In this document: positions 34,907 through 42,253 of the stretch, piece after piece | Position numbering within the stretch: the first letter of the stretch is position 1 | Layout: the number at the start of each line of letters is the position of its first letter | From: GCA-002733465 sp039969155 | GTDB taxonomy: Bacteria > Pseudomonadota > Gammaproteobacteria > Enterobacterales > Kangiellaceae | DNA length: 64,000 nucleotides | NCBI GenBank assembly: GCA_039969155.1 | Contig: JBDVOJ010000108.1 | Coordinates: 29,238-93,237, forward strand | Direction: 5' to 3' | Notes under the pieces: generated by a model | Told to the model about the DNA's origin: nothing | The model's database searches: none | The model's input: only the letters and a program-made list of their open reading frames with translations | Translations under genes and position numbers: made by a program

Positions 34907-35947
34907 TTAATTCTCCAGTACGGTTACTTGCGAACCGTCTCGAATCTTAAGAGTTCCTTCGGTGACTACTTTTTCGGACGCACTTAATCCAGAGATGACT
35001 TCAACAAATCCTGGTTGTCGTCGACCAATTTTGATCTCTTTGCGTTTTACCGAACCATCACTGATGACAAAAACATAATGTCGTTCCTCAATCGGTATTA
35101 ATGCGCTTTCTGGGATTTGTAACACTGATTCAACCTGCCGGACTATTTTTAATTTTAGTAACATACCCGGTCGAAGTAACCCTTGCTCATTAGTGATTTC
35201 TGCACGAACTCTTAGAGTTCGAGTGATCGGATCGATGCGCGGAGAAATTGAAGTAATCTTGCCAGTGAAAAGCTTTTCGCCATAAGCATCACTCGTGGCA
35301 TTGATCGGTTGACCAACCGCAATGGTTGGCAAAAAGCGTTCAGGCACTGAAAAGTCGAGCTTCATCTGACTAATGTCATCTAAACTAGTTATCACATCAC
35401 CGGGTACTAAATAGGCACCAACACTGACTTGACGGAACCCTAATATACCCGCAAAAGGTGCTTTGATAGTGGTATCGTTCAACCGAATTCGGGCATTAGT
35501 CAGTTGCGCTCTTATCGCTTTAGTCATGGCTTCTTGTTGGTCAACCTGAGATTTTGAGGTTGCCCTGTTTTTTAATAGGTCTTGTAAACGATTTAGTTGT
35601 ACCACTGCTTCTTCTAAATTGGCCTCTAGCTCTCGCACTTTGGCTTGTTCTTCCTGTCTATCTAACTGAACTAAAACATCACCTTTTTTAACCGATTGTC
35701 CATCTTCAAACGACAAACTCTTTACCACATCTGCATATTTGGTGGTTACCAGTATTTGTTCGTTTGCTCGAGTCGTCGCCAATGCTTCTACGATATCTCT
35801 AAATTCGGCCAATTGAGCATCGGCGGCTCGCACTTTAGTGACTCTAGCTTTTTGCTCTGAGCCTTTATGACTCTCAGGCCATTGCAAGTAAGTAATCAGA
35901 ACAGCGAAAAAAAGGATAGTGAGAATGGCTGGGAGTTTTTGTTTCAT
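34907..35947 (-). CDS. RND periplasmic adaptor (membrane fusion protein)
   Basis: The 346-residue protein has an N-terminal signal anchor (about 5-22) and the membrane-fusion layout: a lipoyl half-motif VKKGDVLVQLDRQEEQAKV, a coiled-coil hairpin with KNRATSKSQVDQQEA, the second lipoyl half APFAGILGFRQVSVG, and a beta-barrel with RIDPITRTLRVRAEI. It links the RND permease to an outer-membrane channel. It is first in a two-gene operon with the permease. Confidence 0.93.
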   Translation of the reverse strand: MKQKLPAILTILFFAVLITYLQWPESHKGSEQKARVTKVRAADAQLAEFRDIVEALATTRANEQILVTTKYADVVKSLSFEDGQSVKKGDVLVQLDRQEEQAKVRELEANLEEAVVQLNRLQDLLKNRATSKSQVDQQEAMTKAIRAQLTNARIRLNDTTIKAPFAGILGFRQVSVGAYLVPGDVITSLDDISQMKLDFSVPERFLPTIAVGQPINATSDAYGEKLFTGKITSISPRIDPITRTLRVRAEITNEQGLLRPGMLLKLKIVRQVESVLQIPESALIPIEERHYVFVISDGSVKRKEIKIGRRQPGFVEVISGLSASEKVVTEGTLKIRDGSQVTVLEN

Positions 35948-36272
35948 AGTGTATTTATCATTCTTGGTGTTTAAATGAAGGTCTAACTATAGCTTAGAAC
36001 GTTACAGCAACCTAGTGACAGTGACAATCCATCATTATACGCGATATGGTTCAATTTAGATGAAGTCACTTGTGGAAAGAGTAGAAGTGTTTTTGGGATT
36101 CGAATCTAAATCTGCAAAGCGAATTGTCGCTATCAATTAGAGCGTTCGCAAGACAAACCTTTGAATTCGATGGTATTAATTCGAAGAGAGGGGAGTCAGA
36201 ACAATGCCAGTCATAATAGGGTCTAGCAAAAAAACTGAACCAAGCGGTGAAGTATGGATCTTAAAAATGTCG
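35948..36272. other. Intergenic region between the RND operon and the CHAT cluster
   Basis: No gene is supported here. A perfect -10 hexamer TATAAT occurs on the minus strand (36039-36034), about 90 bases before the adaptor start, without a convincing -35. The right end adjoins the terminator of the 772-residue gene. Confidence 0.4.
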
Positions 36273-36322
36273 AAAAAAATCAAAAGCCCAGATCGATCTA
36301 CCTTACGATCTGAACTTTTGAT
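36273..36322 (-). terminator. Rho-independent terminator at the end of the CHAT/sigma cluster
   Basis: On the minus strand ATCAAAAGTTCAGATCG pairs with CGATCTGGGCTTTTGAT (17 pairs, two of them wobble) around a ten-base loop, followed directly by TTTTTTTC. It starts 19 bases after the stop codon of the 772-residue gene. Confidence 0.9.
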
Positions 36323-36341
36323 AACCAGGGTAATTGACGAC

Positions 36342-38660
36342 TTATACCTCCTCACATTCACATGGTTCGCAGGGCTGTGCCAGTGCAAAAGCGGCAGTGT
36401 CGGAATGACGCAAGCCATGCAGTATGCTGTAACCATTTTGCACTTTCGGGACAACGTCTAGCCGTTCTGCAAACGCCGCATTAGCACAACCACCTAACAA
36501 ACTAGAAACAGCAATATCCTTTTGATAGTTGAAGCCTCCGGTGTTCAGGTAGCCACTATTGCCAGGTTCGCCAGCGATACCCGAAGTGTTGGCAACCGCT
36601 AAGGCTGAACCACTCGCACGAAACGTGTTAAAGGTATATCGAGCCAGATGATTAGGGTGCTGAGCGATAAACTTTAGCCTGACCTGATCGCCGAGCTCAT
36701 AGGTGTGAAACCCGCAGACTGGATCGGGGGATACGTCACCTTCAACGGGGAGCACTTCAGCAAAGCAGTGGTTATTGTCTACTCTAACCGTCATTTTAAA
36801 ACCGATAGTATCACCGGCCGCATTTTTCACTCGGTTAAACTCTGGTGCAGTCATAGTGTCGATAGTCACACTCCCAAACGGAGCGTTGTTTTCGGTAATC
36901 CGTAGGTCGATATTGTTATCAGTCCAATTAACCAAATTTCCGGCCGAATCAAACAATTCTAGTTTGAGTTCGTATCGTCCGGCAGATAAGTCTTCCGGTG
37001 CGGGCGTGCTGCTGTCAATAGGCCCACTGGACGGACTGCCTAGCAATTTATTGGTCTCAAAATAACCCGTTGCTAAATCGACGTGTTGATCAAATGATTC
37101 CCATGGTTCACCAGATGGTGATGCGTTTGGTCTAATGCGGAATAAGTTTTCAATTGGGGCGGCGTTCGCTCCTACAGTTGGCATTGGTCCCATGACATCC
37201 GCTGGATAACTGGTTCCGTCTTTGTAATGTCTGACTACTTCTTTAGTAAGGATCGTCCAATCAGTTGCTGGCGCGTTGGCAGGGTTACTGATAGTGGATA
37301 TCTTTTCAGATATAGGTGCTGATGCGGTGGTAGAGATACCATCTGGTCCGCTTAGGCGACGATAAGACCAGCGATAATAAGGGATCCCTTTATCTTCGAT
37401 TAAGCAACTGCGACTAAATCCAACTCGAGGTTCTAATGTTCCACCAAAGGCTTCGCCGGTGGTCAATAAGCCTTCAGCCATGGAACCACTGCTAGCCGTA
37501 TTAATTTCCCTGACAGCTACGTTATTACCAATTGACTTGATCAACACCTGACAGCCAGGTAAATCAGGCTCATCGGTGCATCCAGGAACTCGAGGGTCTG
37601 CCACTCTTATAGTGATTTCGCTACCGCATTGATAATTCCAGTAGGTATGGCAACCGATTAATGGCCGATAAACGGTTTCATATCCGTTACCTAAATCGTA
37701 TTCAACCCAAAAATACACGTCGGGTTTATCGCCAGCACATGGGTAGAAAATGGTGGTTTCAAAACGTCCATTGGCATCGGTATCGACCGTCGTAATTTCA
37801 TCACAACGTAAACGCCACCAAGGCCAAATACAAAACCATGGATAGAGTAGCTTCCAATGACTAGCCAAGAGATCGCGTAACACACTAGCTGATTGAGTTT
37901 GTAAGCCGTTCAACAATTCAGAACTGAGCACTGATTTATCCAAATTAGTTTGAATAGCATTTACTTGAAAACGATTTGTCGAGATCTGAGCCAATTGGGT
38001 CGCTCGAGCATCGACGCTTTGTTTTTGTCTAGTTAACGCTGCGCTTTGCGGTAGCGATTTGTTAAATCGGAAAACCGGACCGTCCGGAATTGGGAGCGGC
38101 GGTACTTCTTCGAATGGCGGAGGATCGGGCACTGGACCTTTGGGGCCTATTTTGGGCGGGTTATAGATGACGTCCAACAAGTCTTCTCTAATCTTAAACA
38201 GATCGTAATCAGGGAGTCTACGTATCCACAGAGACACTTTGTCGACTTCACAAATATGAACTCTTGCTCCACAAATCGCTGAATGATCACTTTTACGCAG
38301 CACTTGGCCATGCACGTAACAACTACAAAATAACCAAAGGTCTATGATGTTGCCCGGAATTTGAATGGTGTCGATTAACTGCCCGTTTAGTGAAATGACG
38401 GCTTGATAGGCATTTAATCGATTCATTGTCTCCAGGCTAACCTTAGTCAATTCTTTCGCAGCCATCGGAGCGATAAAGAGTCTCGCTTGTTTTAGTTTAG
38501 ATTGAGGTAGTTTACTGTTTAGTTTGCCATCTTTAATAGCGCAGCTTTCCAATAGATTACCTGCAGAATCAAAAATTACAGCGCTGGTTGTCCCGCAAAA
38601 ATCGGGCCGTTGGGACGTGGAAACTTTAAAGCTGGTGCGACTGGATTTAGCATTTTTCAT
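36342..38660 (-). CDS. 772-residue cysteine-rich protein with transthyretin-like segments
   Basis: There is no signal peptide. Residues about 110-150 (CSCYVHGQVLRKSDHSAICG followed by ARVHICEVD) and 290-360 (VDTDANGRFETTIFYPC, then GCHTYWNYQCGSEITIRV) together look like a split carboxypeptidase-regulatory/transthyretin-type fold. A proline-rich linker (about 168-195) lies between. The C-terminal half has further beta-sandwich-like stretches, and the protein ends CEPCECEEV. I recall similar architecture in proteins of other phyla but no function. GGAG lies seven bases before its ATG. It is the last gene of the CHAT-sigma cluster, so it is a likely product or target of that system. Confidence 0.72.
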   Translation of the reverse strand: MKNAKSSRTSFKVSTSQRPDFCGTTSAVIFDSAGNLLESCAIKDGKLNSKLPQSKLKQARLFIAPMAAKELTKVSLETMNRLNAYQAVISLNGQLIDTIQIPGNIIDLWLFCSCYVHGQVLRKSDHSAICGARVHICEVDKVSLWIRRLPDYDLFKIREDLLDVIYNPPKIGPKGPVPDPPPFEEVPPLPIPDGPVFRFNKSLPQSAALTRQKQSVDARATQLAQISTNRFQVNAIQTNLDKSVLSSELLNGLQTQSASVLRDLLASHWKLLYPWFCIWPWWRLRCDEITTVDTDANGRFETTIFYPCAGDKPDVYFWVEYDLGNGYETVYRPLIGCHTYWNYQCGSEITIRVADPRVPGCTDEPDLPGCQVLIKSIGNNVAVREINTASSGSMAEGLLTTGEAFGGTLEPRVGFSRSCLIEDKGIPYYRWSYRRLSGPDGISTTASAPISEKISTISNPANAPATDWTILTKEVVRHYKDGTSYPADVMGPMPTVGANAAPIENLFRIRPNASPSGEPWESFDQHVDLATGYFETNKLLGSPSSGPIDSSTPAPEDLSAGRYELKLELFDSAGNLVNWTDNNIDLRITENNAPFGSVTIDTMTAPEFNRVKNAAGDTIGFKMTVRVDNNHCFAEVLPVEGDVSPDPVCGFHTYELGDQVRLKFIAQHPNHLARYTFNTFRASGSALAVANTSGIAGEPGNSGYLNTGGFNYQKDIAVSSLLGGCANAAFAERLDVVPKVQNGYSILHGLRHSDTAAFALAQPCEPCECEEV

Positions 38661-38693
38661 CTTACATCTCCATATGTTTAGTGTTGAATAACC

Positions 38694-38713
38694 TAATTCA
38701 GTCCCCTGAATTA
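38694..38713. repeat. Inverted repeat upstream of the 772-residue gene
   Basis: TAATTCAG-TCCC-CTGAATTA is a perfect eight-base inverted repeat 34 bases before the start codon. It could be an operator or a hairpin in the leader of the last cistron. Confidence 0.5.
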
Positions 38714-38808
38714 CATCAATAGCGCATCCTTGCTGATTTGGCTGGTTGAAGACGCTCGATGGTAATATTGAGAAGACCGACGATAAGTTAGTGCATCAAT
38801 ACGGAAAA

Positions 38809-39297
38809 CTATCCCACCACTCGGTAATTTTTATTTTTTGTATGTAACTGAATAACATTGGGTTGTAAAAAAAGCCTGCCCAGATAAATCTCTTCAGCAA
38901 GTCGCTGTTCTTCTATGGTTTCAACTAAAAACAAAAAAGCGGCACTCTTGCCTGTCAATGAAAGGTGTAAACATAGTTTAAAAGTAAATTGATACTTATC
39001 GAGGGGGGCTTCGGCGCCAAAGCCAGTTTCGGTAAAATGGAATATCAACTCCATAAAACCGTTACGACTGATGTTTATTTTGGAGGGTAATTGGGCTCGA
39101 TTTAAGCGACGCGCTTGCTTGTCTTTAATGAGTAATAAATTGAGTTCTTTCTTATTTTCTCGATCGACTTCTATGCGTATGAAATCGCCAAATTCTCTGG
39201 GCAATTTATGCCCTGGCTTTATCGCAATATTGCGAGATAAAAACTGAAACAAAAGATGTTGAGAATCCTTTACTGAATATCTTATATTGGCAGTCAT
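38809..39297 (-). CDS. Unknown 162-residue protein of the CHAT/sigma cluster
   Basis: The protein has no signal peptide or membrane segment. It is basic in its first half and shows alternating strands (INISRNGFMELIFHF and YQFTFKLCLHLSL) that suggest a beta-sandwich, then a short acidic helix EEQRLAEEIYLGRLFL. I recognise no family. It lies 148 bases before the 772-residue gene and 109 bases after the metallopeptidase gene on the same strand, and may be a chaperone or partner for one of them. Confidence 0.65.
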   Translation of the reverse strand: MTANIRYSVKDSQHLLFQFLSRNIAIKPGHKLPREFGDFIRIEVDRENKKELNLLLIKDKQARRLNRAQLPSKINISRNGFMELIFHFTETGFGAEAPLDKYQFTFKLCLHLSLTGKSAAFLFLVETIEEQRLAEEIYLGRLFLQPNVIQLHTKNKNYRVVG

Positions 39298-39406
39298 AAT
39301 CGCTCACTAGTTTGGTTATCTTTAGGACTTGTGCAGCGATTGGGATAATTATCTCATTAAATTATAATTTTTATGGGCATCTATCGAATAAGGAGCATTT
39401 GCTCCT

Positions 39407-40081
39407 TTAGGCGCTATGTGAGTTAGCCTCAGAAAGAAAGTGTTCGAACTCAATATGATTATCTGGTTTCACCTTGACACGATGGCCGAGCAAAGCCATG
39501 ACTACAATAGTTTCGGGGGCGAAGTGACCATCTTCATCCACGTGTTCGGATAATAAGGTGCCGTGGTGATCCCAATGGTCGCCATCGTGGCTTATTTTTT
39601 TGCCTTTTAAGACGGGGTATTTTTGCGCATATCTTTCCCTGATCACGCCATTGTGGTCAAATAAGCTTTTCCAAAGTGGACTACCAAAGCCATATATGTG
39701 GGCGATTTCGTGCATAATAAACGAGGCAATGATATTGACACCGCGATCTTCCAATTTTGAGTAGCGATCCATAAAGGCAACATTGACCTCGACATGCCAA
39801 CTATTGTCAACTGATTCGCATGATGGCCCGTCGGGTTGAAAAGCTCTCGCCGCAGTATTTTCAAAGATGTTTATTGCTGACAGCTCGAATTCAATATTGG
39901 TTTTTGGTGAAACGTATTTGTTCCAAACCGCGACTGCTTTGTCTGCAGCCTGCTGAAGAGTTTTGTTATCTAAGTCCGTGTTATCGCTTGGATTTAGCTT
40001 GTAAGAGATTTTGTGGTTGGTTAAGCCCAACAAATTAAATAGTTTCAATAAAAATAAAACAATAATGTTTAACATGGACAT
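39407..40081 (-). CDS. Leishmanolysin-like zinc metallopeptidase
   Basis: The 224-residue protein starts with a hydrophobic segment (3-20), a signal or anchor. The zinc motif is HEIAHIYGFGS (His124, Glu125, His128). The third ligand is not at the usual short distance but probably His169 in DGDHWDHHG, followed by TLLSEHV and ETIVVMALLGHRV. That spacing matches bacterial M8-like enzymes, where HEMGHVLGFG is followed far downstream by a HW motif and ELMTG. AAGGAG precedes the start; the second ATG (40075) has the better spacing. It follows the His-rich gene by 41 bases, and that protein could supply zinc. Confidence 0.72.
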   Translation of the reverse strand: MSMLNIIVLFLLKLFNLLGLTNHKISYKLNPSDNTDLDNKTLQQAADKAVAVWNKYVSPKTNIEFELSAINIFENTAARAFQPDGPSCESVDNSWHVEVNVAFMDRYSKLEDRGVNIIASFIMHEIAHIYGFGSPLWKSLFDHNGVIRERYAQKYPVLKGKKISHDGDHWDHHGTLLSEHVDEDGHFAPETIVVMALLGHRVKVKPDNHIEFEHFLSEANSHSA

Positions 40082-40122
40082 GTGCTCCTTAAATTATATC
40101 GGTCCGGTTTAGGGCTGCTTAA

Positions 40123-40788
40123 TTATTCTCGTCCAACACCCGCGGTCGCAGGTTGTTTATGGTTGACATAAACGCGAATTTTTTCGTCTTCATCGTCGAG
40201 ATTTGTGAAGGTAAATGAGAACACATACTTTGAGTTTGGTTGGGTATCGACAACACTGATATTCATTGCATAAAATTTGCTTTTTACTTTATTATCATTG
40301 AGTTTCACATAAGATTTTATGACAAAATTTTTCTCGTTCAAGAAAGTAACTACGGATTTATCAAATGCAGTAAACTTGATAGAGTTTCGTTTTGGGTGAG
40401 TGATTATCACGTTTAAATCACAATGACTATCTTGGTGATGTTCGTGTTCATGATGGTGGTGATGTTCAAGCTCTGGAACAAAGTCAAACTCGAAATTGGC
40501 ATTGTCTAAACTAATGAAGTCAGAATTCTTTACTGAAAACGATTTTCCAACTAACGATTGATAAAATACTTTTCGAGTATCTTCATCAACTGCTTTAAAA
40601 CGATCGCCTTGATAATTTCTAACCAGTTCAAAGATATCACTGACTGAATTTGGGTTTGAATGGTTATGATCATGATCATGGTCATGCGGACCTTTCGGAT
40701 GGTCGTGGTGAACATTTTCGTTATGAGCATGCTCATGGTTATGGTCATGTTCTCCAGCTTGCTTGCTAGTCTTATCCGCTAAAGACAT
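40123..40788 (-). CDS. Histidine-rich, probably metal-binding protein
   Basis: The 221-residue protein has two histidine clusters: residues 14-43 (HDHNHEHAHNENVHHDH and HDHDHDHNH) and 109-122 (HHHHHEHEHHQDSH). Between and after them lie ordinary globular segments. No signal peptide or membrane segment is present. Such clusters bind Zn, Ni or Co. AGAGGA seven bases before the ATG gives a good ribosome-binding site. It lies between the anti-sigma-like gene and the zinc metallopeptidase, so it may buffer zinc for the latter. The family is not recognised. Confidence 0.75.
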   Translation of the reverse strand: MSLADKTSKQAGEHDHNHEHAHNENVHHDHPKGPHDHDHDHNHSNPNSVSDIFELVRNYQGDRFKAVDEDTRKVFYQSLVGKSFSVKNSDFISLDNANFEFDFVPELEHHHHHEHEHHQDSHCDLNVIITHPKRNSIKFTAFDKSVVTFLNEKNFVIKSYVKLNDNKVKSKFYAMNISVVDTQPNSKYVFSFTFTNLDDEDEKIRVYVNHKQPATAGVGRE

Positions 40789-40910
40789 TGTATTATCCTC
40801 TTCGATTTATTGTTGTTCTTCGCTTCTTATTAGTTACTTCCGCTAGTCAGTAGTGATCCTATAATCGAGTGGCTACCCAGCGTTATTCGTCCAACTAAAA
40901 GCCAATCAGG

Positions 40911-41603
40911 CTAGTGTTGCAGTTCGAATGTAACGGTTCCACTACTTACTTCTCTTTTTTCATTGTTTTCGCTTAGACCTAACAGAGTAAAGCGATAACT
41001 TCCGGGGTTTACCACGGATTTGCCTAAATCAATATACAACATATCATTGTGATCGAGTTTCAATTGGTTAAATATCCACGGGTTAGCGTTCTGGCTCTTT
41101 ACTTGGCTAATGGCACTTAATTCAAAGGTATAACTTGGGTGCACCATTTGTTCTAACTCAGTATCCACAAACATCGAAAGAATCATCCGTTGTTCAGAAA
41201 AAGGAACTTTAATCACTTGTTGATCGGCGGAGCGAGTTTCCGTTAAAGGTAAACTAAGGACTGACAGTTCTGCGCTTGGACCGCTTTGTTGCTTGAGTTC
41301 GTTGTACATCACTAAAGAAGGAAATAGCGTTATCATCACCATGGCAGCGCTCGCCCAAACCGGCAAACCTTTGCGCCACCATCGACTATCGTTAGCGGCT
41401 TTTTTAGTTGCTATAATAGGGGTACTTAAAGGCTGAGAGTCTTTTGCAAATCTCAAGCCTTCCAACAGTCTCTCAGCCATTTCAAGTTGGTCAATGCATT
41501 CGTTATTAGACAAATAATAGGCCTCAAATTCAGATGCCTCTTGCTCATCCATCTGTCGAAGCAGATAACGCTCAATTTGTTGATTAGCCGCCATATTATC
41601 CAT
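40911..41603 (-). CDS. Single-pass anti-sigma-like membrane protein
   Basis: The 230-residue protein has a cytoplasmic N-terminal helical domain (1-55: IERYLLRQMDEQEASEFEAYY and ECIDQLEMAERLLEGL) that fits the anti-sigma/zf-HC2-like fold, though the zinc ligands HxxxCxxC are not present. One membrane helix (about 80-100) follows, then a periplasmic beta-rich domain of about 130 residues. It lies 79 bases after the ECF sigma gene. By position and fold it should hold the sigma factor at the membrane until a periplasmic signal arrives. The start may be the second ATG (41594). Confidence 0.78.
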   Translation of the reverse strand: MDNMAANQQIERYLLRQMDEQEASEFEAYYLSNNECIDQLEMAERLLEGLRFAKDSQPLSTPIIATKKAANDSRWWRKGLPVWASAAMVMITLFPSLVMYNELKQQSGPSAELSVLSLPLTETRSADQQVIKVPFSEQRMILSMFVDTELEQMVHPSYTFELSAISQVKSQNANPWIFNQLKLDHNDMLYIDLGKSVVNPGSYRFTLLGLSENNEKREVSSGTVTFELQH

Positions 41604-41682
41604 ATCCGTTTAACCTTAGTTAGATGTAGTTAGTTAGTGCGCGTTAAATTAAAAATATCTCACTTTACCGGGTATTTTTAAC

Positions 41683-42252
41683 TCAGCGGTGTTCACCGAT
41701 GTGTTCTACCCACAATTCCTTGAAGCGTTGTCTTGCTCTAAATAGCACTCGATTAAAGTGTAGTTCGCTTAATTGATAGTCTTGGCAGATGCTTTGTTTG
41801 TCTTCTTCTTGCAGATAAAAACGCATGATCAGCTCGCGATCCCGCGGAGTCTTTAGCTCTGAAACCAGCTTTTTTACAACCTGAGCAAGGTTGTATTTTT
41901 CCAATACCTGCTGAGGTTGGTCTGACATATCGACGGTTTCATCAGCCTTATCATCGAGAGTCACTTTGGTTTGATGACTGCTTCGATAATGCATTAATAA
42001 CTGATTTTTGGCAGTTTGAACGATGAAAGCGGATAATTTGCTATGATCTTTTAAATCGCCGGCGCGAACTTTTTGCAGAACGATTCGCCAAGTTTCTTGA
42101 CTGATGTCTTCAGCCAGAGCTCTATTCTTAGAACGATGACGAAGCATAAACAACACACCCCGATTATATCGTTCGACCATTTCTTGTTCGGCCGTTTGGT
42201 CACCCTTTAGAATCCGTTCTACCAGCGACTCAGCGGCCTGCGCTTCAGTCAT
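41683..42252 (-). CDS. ECF-type RNA polymerase sigma factor
   Basis: I start it at the ATG at 42252 (189 residues), one base after the CHAT gene's stop; a TTG at 42291 would overlap that gene. Region 2 is at about 10-85 (VERYNRGVLFMLRHR, ALAEDISQETWRIVL, LSAFIVQTAKNQLLMHYR) and region 4 at about 125-185 (ELKTPRDRELIMRFYLQEED and ELHFNRVLFRARQRFKEL). No extra domain is present. The tight coupling to the CHAT gene and the anti-sigma-like gene behind it make a signalling unit likely. Target promoters are not evident. Confidence 0.9.
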   Translation of the reverse strand: MTEAQAAESLVERILKGDQTAEQEMVERYNRGVLFMLRHRSKNRALAEDISQETWRIVLQKVRAGDLKDHSKLSAFIVQTAKNQLLMHYRSSHQTKVTLDDKADETVDMSDQPQQVLEKYNLAQVVKKLVSELKTPRDRELIMRFYLQEEDKQSICQDYQLSELHFNRVLFRARQRFKELWVEHIGEHR

Positions 42253-42253
42253 T

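Noticed and set aside
36176..36461. Open frames on both strands across the end of the 772-residue gene
   Set aside because: They run through the terminator hairpin and lie antisense or out of frame to the real gene; no start site or family match.
40665..40760. Short tandem repeat (CATGGTCATGATCATG-like) as a possible microsatellite or regulatory array
   Set aside because: It is the coding sequence of the histidine clusters in the 40123-40788 gene; the repetition follows from His-Asp codons.
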